Assembly: GCA_902775485.1 (NCBI GenBank)
Contig: CACYMJ010000026.1
Span: 1-64,000 of the forward strand
Reading direction: 5' to 3'
Length of the DNA stretch: 64,000 bases
Source: an uncultured Lachnospiraceae bacterium
Lineage (GTDB): Bacteria; Bacillota; Clostridia; Lachnospirales; Lachnospiraceae
The notes under the pieces are model-generated. The model was not told the origin of the DNA. It saw only the letters and a list, made by a program, of their open reading frames with translations, and did not search any database. Below are positions 45,703 through 53,570 of the stretch, in pieces. The translations under genes were made by a program, and so were the position numbers. Position 1 is the stretch's first letter; each line of letters opens with the position of its first letter.

Positions 45703-46433
45703 GATTTCATATAATGACACTATTTCCCGATATGGTTATTTCCGCTCTGTCTGACAGCATGATCGGGAGAGCCCGGGAAAAGGGACTGATCGGGATCGAA
45801 GCGGTAAATATACGCGATTTTGCGTTTAACAAGCATAATAAAGTCGATGATTATACATACGGCGGCGGAGCCGGAATGCTCATGCAGGCAGAACCTGTGT
45901 ATCTGTGTTATGAGGATATAATAAAACGCATCCGTGCGATGCATCCGGAAGAGACCGCCGAAAAGAAAACACGCGTTATCTATCTGACCCCCCAGGGAAG
46001 GGTGTTCGATCAGAAGATGGCAGTCGAACTGGCTGCAGAAGAGGATCTGATACTTTTGTGCGGACATTATGAAGGCATAGATGAAAGAGTCCTTGAAGAG
46101 ATCGTTACCGATAACGTATCCGTCGGGGACTATGTGCTTACAGGAGGAGAGATACCGGCGATGCTGATCGTTGATGCGGTCGGACGACTGATCCCGGGAG
46201 TACTGTCAAATTCCGAATCGCCCCAGACTGAGTCTTTCGGAAACGGACTGCTTGAGTATCCTCAGTATTCGCGGCCCGAGGTATGGCATGACCGTGCGGT
46301 TCCGCAGATACTGCTGTCAGGAGATCATGCGAAGGTCGATAGGTGGAGATTTGAACAGTCGCTGCAAAGGACAAACCAAAGACGGCCTGATCTGTACGAA
46401 AAATACATAAAAGAGCATCCGGAAAATAAATGA
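45699..46433 (+). CDS. trmD: tRNA (guanine-N1)-methyltransferase
   Basis: A 244-residue SPOUT methyltransferase that adds m1G at position 37 of tRNAs next to proline, leucine and arginine codons, preventing frameshifts. It has YTYGGGAGMLMQAEP, the knot segment DYVLTGGEIPAMLIVDAVGRL and the family ending PEVWHDRAVPQILLSGDHAK. It is coupled to rimM. In most relatives rplS follows at once; here cysK intervenes. Confidence 0.97.
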   Translation: MRFHIMTLFPDMVISALSDSMIGRAREKGLIGIEAVNIRDFAFNKHNKVDDYTYGGGAGMLMQAEPVYLCYEDIIKRIRAMHPEETAEKKTRVIYLTPQGRVFDQKMAVELAAEEDLILLCGHYEGIDERVLEEIVTDNVSVGDYVLTGGEIPAMLIVDAVGRLIPGVLSNSESPQTESFGNGLLEYPQYSRPEVWHDRAVPQILLSGDHAKVDRWRFEQSLQRTNQRRPDLYEKYIKEHPENK

Positions 46434-46441
46434 CAATAAAA

Positions 46442-46476
46442 TACCTATTGACATGGTAGGTAATTACTGGTATATT
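46442..46476 (+). promoter_or_regulatory. cysK promoter with inverted-repeat operator around the -35 box
   Basis: TTGACA (46448-46453) and TATATT (46471-46476) are 17 bases apart. TACCTA (46442-46447) and TAGGTA (46457-46462) form an inverted repeat with nine bases between, covering the -35. A repressor bound there would block RNA polymerase. Rrf2-type regulators such as CymR are candidates by analogy. Confidence 0.7.
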
Positions 46477-46522
46477 TTGAAAAACAATTCAAATTGGCCT
46501 ATGGTCAGGAGGAGGTTATATT

Positions 46523-47455
46523 ATGTCTAAGATTTACAAAGGTACACTTGGTTTAGTTGGAAACACACCGCTTGTTGAAGTGGTAAATATCGAAAAGGAG
46601 CTTGGACTTGAAGCAACGGTTCTGGTAAAACTGGAATATTTTAATCCTGCCGGAAGCGTAAAGGACCGTATCGCAAAGGCCATGATAGAAGATGCCGAGG
46701 AAAAGGGTCTTCTGAAGGAAGGTTCTGTGATAATCGAGCCTACGAGCGGCAATACCGGTATAGGCCTTGCCGCAATAGCCGCATCAAAGGGCTACAGGAT
46801 AATCCTTACGATGCCCGAAACGATGAGTGTTGAGCGCAGGAGTATCTTAAAGAGTTACGGCGCCGAGATAGTACTTACGGAAGGCGCAAAGGGTATGAAG
46901 GGCGCGATAGCAAAGGCCGAGGAACTTGCAAACGAGATCCCGGGAGGATTTATCCCCGGTCAGTTTGTTAATCCTGCCAATCCGGAAATACACAGAAAAA
47001 CCACAGGCCCCGAAATCTGGGATGACACGGACGGAAAGGTGGATATATTGATCGCCGGTGTCGGAACGGGCGGAACCGTAACCGGAACGGGTGAATTCCT
47101 CAAAGAAAAGAATCCCGCTATAAAGGTTGTGGCACTTGAGCCCGAAGATTCGCCTGTTTTATCCGAAGGAAAGAGCGGACCTCACAAGATACAGGGTATA
47201 GGAGCAGGTTTCGTACCTGATGTCCTGAACACAAAGGTATACGATGAGGTATTCAAAGCACCTAACAGCGCGGCATTTGAAACAGCCAAACTTCTTGCAA
47301 GGAAGGAAGGAATATCTGTAGGTATCTCATCGGGAGCGGCACTTTACGGAGCTATCGAGCTTGCCAAGAGACCAGAGAACAAGGGCAAAACGATAGTTGC
47401 GATCCTGCCGGACAGCGGCGACCGCTATTATTCAACGGCTCTGTTTACCGAGTAA
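46523..47455 (+). CDS. cysK: Cysteine synthase
   Basis: A 310-residue O-acetylserine sulfhydrylase. PLP lysine Lys47 is in NPAGSVKDRIAKAMI, and the substrate loop PTSGNTGIGLA and the phosphate loop VGTGGTVTGTGEF are present. It joins sulfide to O-acetylserine to make cysteine. RBS GGAGGAGG. It has its own promoter with a putative operator and splits the trmD-rplS pair, so it is probably a regulated insertion in a constitutive cluster. Confidence 0.97.
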   Translation: MSKIYKGTLGLVGNTPLVEVVNIEKELGLEATVLVKLEYFNPAGSVKDRIAKAMIEDAEEKGLLKEGSVIIEPTSGNTGIGLAAIAASKGYRIILTMPETMSVERRSILKSYGAEIVLTEGAKGMKGAIAKAEELANEIPGGFIPGQFVNPANPEIHRKTTGPEIWDDTDGKVDILIAGVGTGGTVTGTGEFLKEKNPAIKVVALEPEDSPVLSEGKSGPHKIQGIGAGFVPDVLNTKVYDEVFKAPNSAAFETAKLLARKEGISVGISSGAALYGAIELAKRPENKGKTIVAILPDSGDRYYSTALFTE

Positions 47456-47478
47456 TGTGCCAAAAACCGATATAATGC

Positions 47479-47507
47479 TTGCATTTGAATGATGTGTGTG
47501 CTAATAT
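47479..47507 (+). promoter_or_regulatory. Promoter of rplS
   Basis: TTGCAT (47479-47484) and TAATAT (47502-47507) with a 17-base spacer give a transcript start near 47514 and a leader of about 68 bases. No L19 leader fold was recognised with confidence. Confidence 0.6.
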
Positions 47508-47581
47508 ATCAAAGTTGTTATTAAAGACGGTCCTCTGCCTTTTTCAAGATAAGAACGTCCGGATCAATAGGAGGAAATATA

Positions 47582-47929
47582 ATGAACGACATCATCAAAG
47601 AGATCGAGCAGGAACAGCTCAAGGAATCCGTAGACGAATTTGCTGTAGGCGATACCGTCAAGGTTTACGGTAAGATCAAGGAAGGAAACCGTGAGAGGAT
47701 CCAGGTATTCGAAGGTACGGTTATCAAGCGTCAGGGCGGTTCCAATCGTGAGACATTTACGGTTCGTAAGAATTCAAACGGAGTCGGAGTAGAGAAGACA
47801 TGGCCGCTTCACTCACCCAATGTTGAGAAGATCGAGGTTGTAAGACGCGGTAAGATCCGCAGAGCTAAGCTCTTCTATTTAAGGCAACGTTCGGGTAAGA
47901 GCGCAAAGGTCAAGGAGCTCATCCGCTGA
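47582..47929 (+). CDS. rplS: 50S ribosomal protein L19
   Basis: A 115-residue ribosomal protein. It has [32 protein letters not shown] and the typical ending [24 protein letters not shown] tail. It lies at the 30S/50S interface. The start follows AGGAGG. A strong terminator follows after the stop. Confidence 0.98.
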   Translation: MNDIIKEIEQEQLKESVDEFAVGDTVKVYGKIKEGNRERIQVFEGTVIKRQGGSNRETFTVRKNSNGVGVEKTWPLHSPNVEKIEVVRRGKIRRAKLFYLRQRSGKSAKVKELIR

Positions 47930-47943
47930 GAATGATCATTATC

Positions 47944-47979
47944 AAGAAGCACTTGCTTATGCAGGTGCTTCTTTTATAT
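47944..47979 (+). terminator. Rho-independent terminator after rplS
   Basis: AAGAAGCACTTGC (47944-47956) and GCAGGTGCTTCTT (47961-47973) form a 13-base stem with one wobble pair and loop TTAT, followed by TTATAT. It overlaps the promoter of the next gene. Confidence 0.9.
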
Positions 47980-47982
47980 AAT
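47953..47982 (+). promoter_or_regulatory. Promoter of the first signal peptidase gene, overlapping the terminator
   Basis: TTGCTT (47953-47958), partly in the terminator loop, and TATAAT (47977-47982) have an 18-base spacer. The transcript would begin near 47989, about three bases before the ATG at 47992. Confidence 0.6.
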
Positions 47983-47991
47983 TATAACGAT

Positions 47992-48594
47992 ATGTTTAAC
48001 AGATATTCCAGAAAAACAGGCGGTCCGTCGCTTTCATACATCAACCGCGAACGCAAATTCAACACCAACATTCTCTATCAGGTGCTTCAGTGCATATTTC
48101 TGGCATTTATAGCCATTTTCCTCGGTTTTGCGATAATATATGCTTTCGGTATCAGGACGAGTGTCGTGGGTGAGTCCATGGAGCCTACGCTTTCTAACGG
48201 TCAGGAGGTACTCATCAACAAGATAGCATATCAGTTTTCGGCACCCAAGCAGGGGGATGTCATTGTATTTAGACCCAACGGAAACGAGAATGCGCATCTG
48301 TCCGTAAAGCGTGTTGTTGCAACCCCGGGAGATCATGTCCAGATCGTACAGGGAAAGGTAGTCATCAACGGCTCGATCTATACAAAGGACAAGGCCGAAG
48401 ATACCAGGGATGCCGGAATAGCGGCATCGGAGATAGTTCTCGGAGCAGATGAGTATTTTGTCCTGGGAGATAACAGACGTAATTCCGAGGACTCCAGAAG
48501 CGCAAATATAGGCAATATAAGCCGCGGAATGATAGAGGGCCGGGCATGGTACGGTCTGAAGATCAAAAACAAAGAAGCCGGGAGGATACAGTGA
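47992..48594 (+). CDS. lepB: Signal peptidase I (first of two)
   Basis: A 200-residue type I signal peptidase. It has a basic head, one membrane helix (about 31-52), catalytic Ser62 in GESMEPTLSNG, general base Lys106 in HLSVKRVVATPGD, and the C-terminal GDNRRNSEDSR box. It cleaves signal peptides of exported proteins. ATG 47992 is chosen over ATG 47932, which would run through the terminator; no ribosome-binding site is seen. The stop overlaps the ylqF ATG by one base. Confidence 0.93.
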   Translation: MFNRYSRKTGGPSLSYINRERKFNTNILYQVLQCIFLAFIAIFLGFAIIYAFGIRTSVVGESMEPTLSNGQEVLINKIAYQFSAPKQGDVIVFRPNGNENAHLSVKRVVATPGDHVQIVQGKVVINGSIYTKDKAEDTRDAGIAASEIVLGADEYFVLGDNRRNSEDSRSANIGNISRGMIEGRAWYGLKIKNKEAGRIQ

Positions 48595-49433
48595 TGAATG
48601 TCCAATGGTATCCCGGCCACATGACAAAGGCCAGAAGGATGATGCAGGAGGATATAAAGCTCATAGATCTTGTTATTGAGCTTTTGGATGCAAGGATACC
48701 TCTTTCATCACGCAATCCCGATATAGATGATCTTGCTAAGGGCAAATCCCGGCTGATCCTTCTTAACAAATCGGATCTGGCGGATCCGGCGGCAAACGGT
48801 AAATGGCTCGATCACTATACGGATATGGGAATCGTAACCGTTCTTTTGGATTCGAGAAACAGGAAGGGCTTTGGCACCATAAACAGATCCGTGCAGGAGG
48901 CATGTGCAGCCAAGCTTGAGCGCGACCGCAAAAGAGGCATTATCGGCCGTCCCGTAAGGGCGATGGTGGTTGGTATACCAAATGTGGGCAAATCAACCTT
49001 TATCAATACGCTTTGCAAAAAGGCCAGTGCCAGGACCGGCAACAAACCCGGAGTCACAAAGGGAAAACAATGGATCAAACTAGATAAGAATATCGAACTT
49101 CTTGATACGCCGGGAATACTCTGGCCAAAGTTTGAAAGCGAGATAACCGGGATCAACCTGGCGATAACAGGATCGGTAAACGATGAGATAATCGATATGA
49201 CGGAGCTTTCCATGAAACTTATTGATAATCTCAAAATGTCGTATCCGTCGGTGCTTGGTGAGAGGTTCGGTATAGAAGAGGATAATAAAGCGGCTGTTAT
49301 CCTGGAACTGATAGCAAGAAAAAGGGGATGCCTGAAAAAAGGCAGCGAGATCGACTACGATAAAGCATCGCGCATATTGCTTGACGAGTTCAGATCCGGC
49401 AAACTCGGAAAGATAACGCTTGAAATGCCGTAG
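48594..49433 (+). CDS. rbgA: Ribosome biogenesis GTPase YlqF/RbgA
   Basis: A 279-residue circularly permuted GTPase needed for late 50S assembly. It starts NVQWYPGHMTKARRMM. G4 (LLNKSDLAD) precedes G1 (VGIPNVGKSTFIN) and G3 (LLDTPGI), the permuted order. ATG 48594 is eight bases from GGAGG and overlaps the signal peptidase stop (TGATG). It lies between two signal peptidase genes. Confidence 0.96.
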   Translation: MNVQWYPGHMTKARRMMQEDIKLIDLVIELLDARIPLSSRNPDIDDLAKGKSRLILLNKSDLADPAANGKWLDHYTDMGIVTVLLDSRNRKGFGTINRSVQEACAAKLERDRKRGIIGRPVRAMVVGIPNVGKSTFINTLCKKASARTGNKPGVTKGKQWIKLDKNIELLDTPGILWPKFESEITGINLAITGSVNDEIIDMTELSMKLIDNLKMSYPSVLGERFGIEEDNKAAVILELIARKRGCLKKGSEIDYDKASRILLDEFRSGKLGKITLEMP

Positions 49434-49456
49434 ATATCCGGCAGGGGAGCAATGAC

Positions 49457-50005
49457 GTGAAAAAGAGAAGGAAAAACAGGAGCAGTAGTGTTATACGGAG
49501 TCTCCTTGAATGGGGACTGTTCATTCTCGCTGTTCTTCTTATAACATTTATACTATCCAGATATTTCATAGAGCGTGTCAGAGTAAGGAACCATTCGATG
49601 GAACATACGCTCGAGGACGGGGACAGTGTGATGATCGATAAGATCTCATATCATTTCAAAGATCCCGAAAGATTCGATATCATTGTTTTCAGACAGAACG
49701 GTACAGGAGAGGAATTGATAAAACGTGTTATCGGACTGCCGTCGGAAACAGTACAGATCGTCAACGGGAAATTCCTTATAAACGGTGAAGAGATAACGGA
49801 TGTTGCGGGACTTGATGCTCCCGAATACGGGGGTATCGCAGAATCACCGGTCAAATTGTCCGTCGGGGAGTATTTTGTTGTCGGTGATAATCGAAAGGAA
49901 AGTATAGATTCGAGATTCGATCAGGTCGGAATAGTTCCTTCGACAAAAATAACGGGCAGAATGTTCATGAGACTGCTTCCGATCGGAAGACTAAAGTTTT
50001 TCTGA
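49457..50005 (+). CDS. Signal peptidase I (second of two)
   Basis: A 182-residue type I signal peptidase distinct from the one 1.4 kb upstream. It has a membrane helix at about 17-36, catalytic Ser47 in RVRNHSMEHTLEDG, Lys89 in ELIKRVIGLP, and the box GDNRKESIDSRF. It has the motif HSMEHTL rather than the usual SMEPTL. The GTG start is seven bases past GGGGAG. Two such enzymes may differ in substrates or timing. Confidence 0.93.
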   Translation: MKKRRKNRSSSVIRSLLEWGLFILAVLLITFILSRYFIERVRVRNHSMEHTLEDGDSVMIDKISYHFKDPERFDIIVFRQNGTGEELIKRVIGLPSETVQIVNGKFLINGEEITDVAGLDAPEYGGIAESPVKLSVGEYFVVGDNRKESIDSRFDQVGIVPSTKITGRMFMRLLPIGRLKFF

Positions 50006-50030
50006 CAAACCACAACATATAGTATATATA
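50002..50030 (+). promoter_or_regulatory. Putative promoter of rnhB
   Basis: CTGACA (50002-50007) and TATATA (50025-50030) with a 17-base spacer. The gap holds two copies of CACAACATATA (about 50011 and 50043), a possible direct-repeat site. Confidence 0.5.
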
Positions 50031-50072
50031 CCCTGATTAAATCACAACATATACGAAACGGATGATATTGAT

Positions 50073-50831
50073 ATGTGTAAGAGTATATCAGACATTAAAT
50101 CAGAATTTAATAATCTTCAAACCTGCGATCTTGAGGGGTTTATTGCCACTTATTCATCGGATACCAGAAGCGGTGTTATTCAATTAGTGAAAAGAGCCGC
50201 AGGTCTTATTGAAAAACATAACGCCGAGGTGGAACGCACAGAGCGTATGTTATCCTATGAGAAGCAATACAGCAGTTATTCATATATTTGCGGCATAGAT
50301 GAGGTAGGACGCGGTCCGCTTGCCGGTCCGGTTGTTGCCGGAGCGGTGATCCTGCCCAAGGATGATCCGATACTGTATCTTAATGATTCAAAACAGCTTT
50401 CTGCCGCAAAAAGGGATGAATTGTATGATGTAATAATGGAAAGGGCCGTAGCGGCATCTGTTTATTTCATCGATCATAAACGTATAGATGAGATAAACAT
50501 TCTGCAGGCCACATACGAGGCTATGCGGGGAGCCATTATGAATCTTAAGATAAAACCCGATATATTATTAAACGATGCTGTTACGATCCCGGGTGTGGAT
50601 ATAAAACAGGTCCCGATAATAAAGGGTGACGCAAAGAGCTGTTCAATAGCGGCTGCAAGCATAATAGCAAAGGTCACCAGGGACCGCTTTATGGAAGAGG
50701 CCGATCTTTTGTATCCGGGATATGATTTTGCATCCAATAAGGGATACGGATCCGAAAAGCATATTAAGGCAATAAAGGAGAAGGGTCCCTGTCCTATACA
50801 CAGGATGAGCTTTATCGGTAACTTTATCTGA
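50073..50831 (+). CDS. rnhB: Ribonuclease HII
   Basis: A 252-residue enzyme that removes RNA from RNA-DNA hybrids and single ribonucleotides from DNA. The catalytic DEVGRGPLAGP begins at Asp76-Glu77, preceded by a roughly 70-residue helical extension (SFNNLQTCDLEGF-like) often seen in Clostridia. Other acidic residues are in LLNDAVTIPG and AKSCSIAAASIIAKVTRD. The ribosome-binding site is weak. It is part of the ylqF-rnhB-ylqG-ylqH order. Confidence 0.96.
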   Translation: MCKSISDIKSEFNNLQTCDLEGFIATYSSDTRSGVIQLVKRAAGLIEKHNAEVERTERMLSYEKQYSSYSYICGIDEVGRGPLAGPVVAGAVILPKDDPILYLNDSKQLSAAKRDELYDVIMERAVAASVYFIDHKRIDEINILQATYEAMRGAIMNLKIKPDILLNDAVTIPGVDIKQVPIIKGDAKSCSIAAASIIAKVTRDRFMEEADLLYPGYDFASNKGYGSEKHIKAIKEKGPCPIHRMSFIGNFI

Positions 50832-50849
50832 TCTGCTACGAGGTATGGC

Positions 50850-52931
50850 ATGCCTATTTCCATTGACAATAACTACTTAAACAGTGATCACAGCCGTATC
50901 GGCTATAACTCTTCCGGCGCTGAACATGTTTCATCCGGCGGGATGGCAGCATACAGCCGTCAGGGTTCCGCCCCTGCTCCGGGAACGATGATAACGGGCG
51001 AGATAGTTGAAAAGGACGGGGATCAGGTTACGATCCGGCTCGGAAATGATACGACCATATCGGCAAAACTTCAGGGAAATGCCAACATAGAGGTCGGCAT
51101 GAAGATGACGTTTGAAGTGGCAAAGGGTGCAGATAACAGAATGGCACTTCGGCCGCTATATTCCAATCTCGCCAATAACAGCACTGCGATGTCTGCACTT
51201 AAGGCTGCAGGTCTTCCCGTAAACAGCACGACTCTTGCCATGACGGACAAGATGATGTCAGAGAATATGCCCGTAAACCGCAACGCCCTGACTGAGATGT
51301 TCCGTAATGTTTCAACTCATGCAAACGCATCTCCCGAATCGATAGTCCAGATGACAAAACTGAATATGCCTCTTACGGAAACAAATGTTATTCAGTTTGA
51401 CAACTACAGGAATTTTGAACATCAGATAACTGATGATCTTCAAAATGTTTCCGAGGGTATAGCAAATCTGTTCAAGGAGGCGGTTGAAGGTTCTCAGAGC
51501 ATAACGGGTGATGCATCACAGACGTTTGGAAACTTAACTGCCAACGAGGTCGTAAATGAAGTATTAAATCTTATTGATACCGACAGTCTTGAGACTATAA
51601 TGCCTGATAAGACTGAAATGCCTGCAGTAAACGATTCGGTAACGGCTGATCTCGTTCAAGACGGGGTGATGACAGCGGATACGGCATCTGTAGGCGATGC
51701 ACAAACACCTGTAACCGCTGAAACGGCAACGATTGTTACCGATAATACGCAGGCAGTTTCGGCTCAGCCGGATACGACTGGTGTCCTGCTTGAGATGACA
51801 GAAAATAATACAGCCGTTATGGGAGATGGCGCACCCTTTGCCGCAAGTGAAAATACACAGGTTATTCAGGGCGGGAATACGGTAACGGCCGGGATTGAAA
51901 ACGGTGTTTTATCCGATGAAGCTTCCGGAGGGGAGCAGGCGGCAGTAAATGTTGCCACTTCCATAAAGAGTACGGTTGACGGACTGTTTGCGAATCTTAA
52001 GACAATGTTTTCTTCAAACGAAGGCCGGGAACAGGCCGGTCCTGTAAACGAAAACCTCTCTCTTACGGGCCGGGAACAGGCGGCAGTTACCGCCGATCTG
52101 TCGGATGTGCTTAGACTTGCCGGAAAGGAGACCGTCATATCGGAACCTCTTGATCCGGCGCAGGTGTTAAAGACGGTCAGAGATCTTGTTAAGGAATATA
52201 ACGTCCCGGCAAATGCGACAGTTTCACCTGACGATCCGGCATTTGCAGCAAAACAGGCCATAACAAAAAAACTTTCCGGTCTGCTTGAATCTTCCGGTTT
52301 TTCAAAGCTCATCAGGGATTCCGTAAAAGCCCAGATGTCCATAAAGCCGCAGGATGTGGCAGGCGAAGGAAAGATCGAGGAACTTTATGAGAAGATAAGG
52401 AACACCACGGGCAGGATAAACGAGATGATGCAGTCCATGGACCGTGCCGATTCGGCTGTTGCCAAGTCCGCCGCTGCGCTTAATGATAATGTCAATTTTA
52501 TGAACCAGCTCAACGAATTCGTCAATTACGTGCAGCTCCCCCTTAAGATGGCAGGAGAGGACGCCAACGGTGAACTGTATGTTTACACGAAGAAGAAAAA
52601 TCTGGCGGATAATAACGGAAACCTGTCAGCGCTCCTGCATCTTGATATGGAGCATCTCGGACCGATGGATGTGTATGTAACGATGCGTGATTATACAAAG
52701 GTTTCCACCAATTTCTATCTTCAGTCCGAACAACTCCTGGATTTTATGGAAGCCCACATAGGGGAACTGACCAAACGGCTGACGGAGAAGGGGTATGAAA
52801 CCAATACAAGAGTTACGCAGAAGAAGCCGGGTGAGGCGATAACACCGATAGCGGATGAGTTTACGAAGGATGAGGCCGGCTCGTCGGCTCCGGTCGCTGT
52901 TGCAAAGATGAGATTTGATGTAAGGGCATAA
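50850..52931 (+). CDS. Flagellar hook-length control (FliK)-like/DUF6240-type protein
   Basis: A 693-residue, mostly hydrophilic protein. An N-terminal segment ITGEIVEKDGDQVTIRLGN looks like a small beta-barrel. A long threonine- and alanine-rich middle (about 200-400) is probably disordered. The C-terminal part (about 570-670; LSALLHLDMEHLGPMDVYVT, FYLQSEQLLDFMEAHI) resembles the FliK C-terminal domain. In Bacillus this position is ylqG. It may control a flagellar or type III export step with the FlhB-like protein encoded next. The function is inferred. Confidence 0.7.
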   Translation: MPISIDNNYLNSDHSRIGYNSSGAEHVSSGGMAAYSRQGSAPAPGTMITGEIVEKDGDQVTIRLGNDTTISAKLQGNANIEVGMKMTFEVAKGADNRMALRPLYSNLANNSTAMSALKAAGLPVNSTTLAMTDKMMSENMPVNRNALTEMFRNVSTHANASPESIVQMTKLNMPLTETNVIQFDNYRNFEHQITDDLQNVSEGIANLFKEAVEGSQSITGDASQTFGNLTANEVVNEVLNLIDTDSLETIMPDKTEMPAVNDSVTADLVQDGVMTADTASVGDAQTPVTAETATIVTDNTQAVSAQPDTTGVLLEMTENNTAVMGDGAPFAASENTQVIQGGNTVTAGIENGVLSDEASGGEQAAVNVATSIKSTVDGLFANLKTMFSSNEGREQAGPVNENLSLTGREQAAVTADLSDVLRLAGKETVISEPLDPAQVLKTVRDLVKEYNVPANATVSPDDPAFAAKQAITKKLSGLLESSGFSKLIRDSVKAQMSIKPQDVAGEGKIEELYEKIRNTTGRINEMMQSMDRADSAVAKSAAALNDNVNFMNQLNEFVNYVQLPLKMAGEDANGELYVYTKKKNLADNNGNLSALLHLDMEHLGPMDVYVTMRDYTKVSTNFYLQSEQLLDFMEAHIGELTKRLTEKGYETNTRVTQKKPGEAITPIADEFTKDEAGSSAPVAVAKMRFDVRA

Positions 52932-52932
52932 C

Positions 52933-53220
52933 ATGGCTGAAGAAGATAAGAAAAAAGTCAAACAGGCGGTAGCCATCGAATATGACCCTAATGATATGGC
53001 GCCCAGGATCGTGGCAACCGGCCGCGGTAAGATCGCGGAGCGTATCATAGAGGAAGCCAAAGAACACGATGTTCCGATACATGAGGACGAGAAGCTTGCC
53101 GGTACACTTTCGAAGCTCGACATAGGCGAGTATATCCCTCCGGAACTGTATGAGGTTGTGGCTGAGATACTTGTATTTGTCGATAATATGGAGAAGATAC
53201 GAAGCAAACTTGGAAGATGA
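52933..53220 (+). CDS. FlhB-like type III export switch domain protein
   Basis: A 95-residue soluble protein matching only the cytoplasmic tail of FlhB/EscU after the NPTH cleavage site. It has KQAVAIEYDPNDMAPRIVAT, IIEEAKEHDVPIHEDEKLAG and IGEYIPPELYEVVAEILVFV. It lacks the membrane part and the NPTH motif. It corresponds to ylqH in Bacillus. It begins one base past the FliK-like gene, so the two may act together in flagellar export control. It overlaps yraN by four bases. Confidence 0.93.
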   Translation: MAEEDKKKVKQAVAIEYDPNDMAPRIVATGRGKIAERIIEEAKEHDVPIHEDEKLAGTLSKLDIGEYIPPELYEVVAEILVFVDNMEKIRSKLGR

Positions 53221-53570
53221 ACAAAAGAGAAACAGGCTCATTTAAGGAAAATGAGGCCGCCGTATATCTTGAACATAACGGTCTTAAGATAATAGAACGT
53301 AATTTCTCATGCAGATTCGGAGAGATCGATCTTGTAGCCGAGGATGGGGAATATACGGTTTTTACGGAAGTAAAGTACAGAAAAACCGCTTCATCGGGAC
53401 ATCCCGAGGAGGCGGTTGATCATCGTAAGGCAAGGAAGATATCCAAAGTATCGGATTATTACAGAATGATACGTCATCTGCGCCCTGATGCCATGATAAG
53501 GTTTGATGTTGTGGCCATAGAGGGCAGTGATATCAAGTGGTACAAAAATGCCTTTGAATACATTTACTAG
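53217..53570 (+). CDS. yraN: YraN family (UPF0102) endonuclease-like protein
   Basis: A 117-residue protein with the nuclease-like core RFGEIDLVAEDGEYTVFTEVKYRK (the acidic D and E-x-K residues). The family resembles Holliday junction resolvases, but its role is not known. The start overlaps the FlhB-like gene (ATGA). The stop codon overlaps the convergent prs stop in CTAG (53567-53570). Confidence 0.93.
   Translation: MNKRETGSFKENEAAVYLEHNGLKIIERNFSCRFGEIDLVAEDGEYTVFTEVKYRKTASSGHPEEAVDHRKARKISKVSDYYRMIRHLRPDAMIRFDVVAIEGSDIKWYKNAFEYIY

Noticed and set aside
47456..47581. L19 ribosomal-protein leader or riboswitch before rplS
   Set aside because: Only short pairings such as GACG/CGTC were found, and no known leader consensus could be matched by eye. 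A covariance-model search of the leader would decide.
47932..47991. Earlier start of the first signal peptidase
   Set aside because: It would encode the rplS terminator hairpin as protein and lies upstream of the expected transcript start.
53567..53570. Overlapping stop codons of yraN and prs (CTAG) as a regulatory overlap
   Set aside because: A four-base tail-to-tail overlap is common in compact genomes and needs no special explanation.
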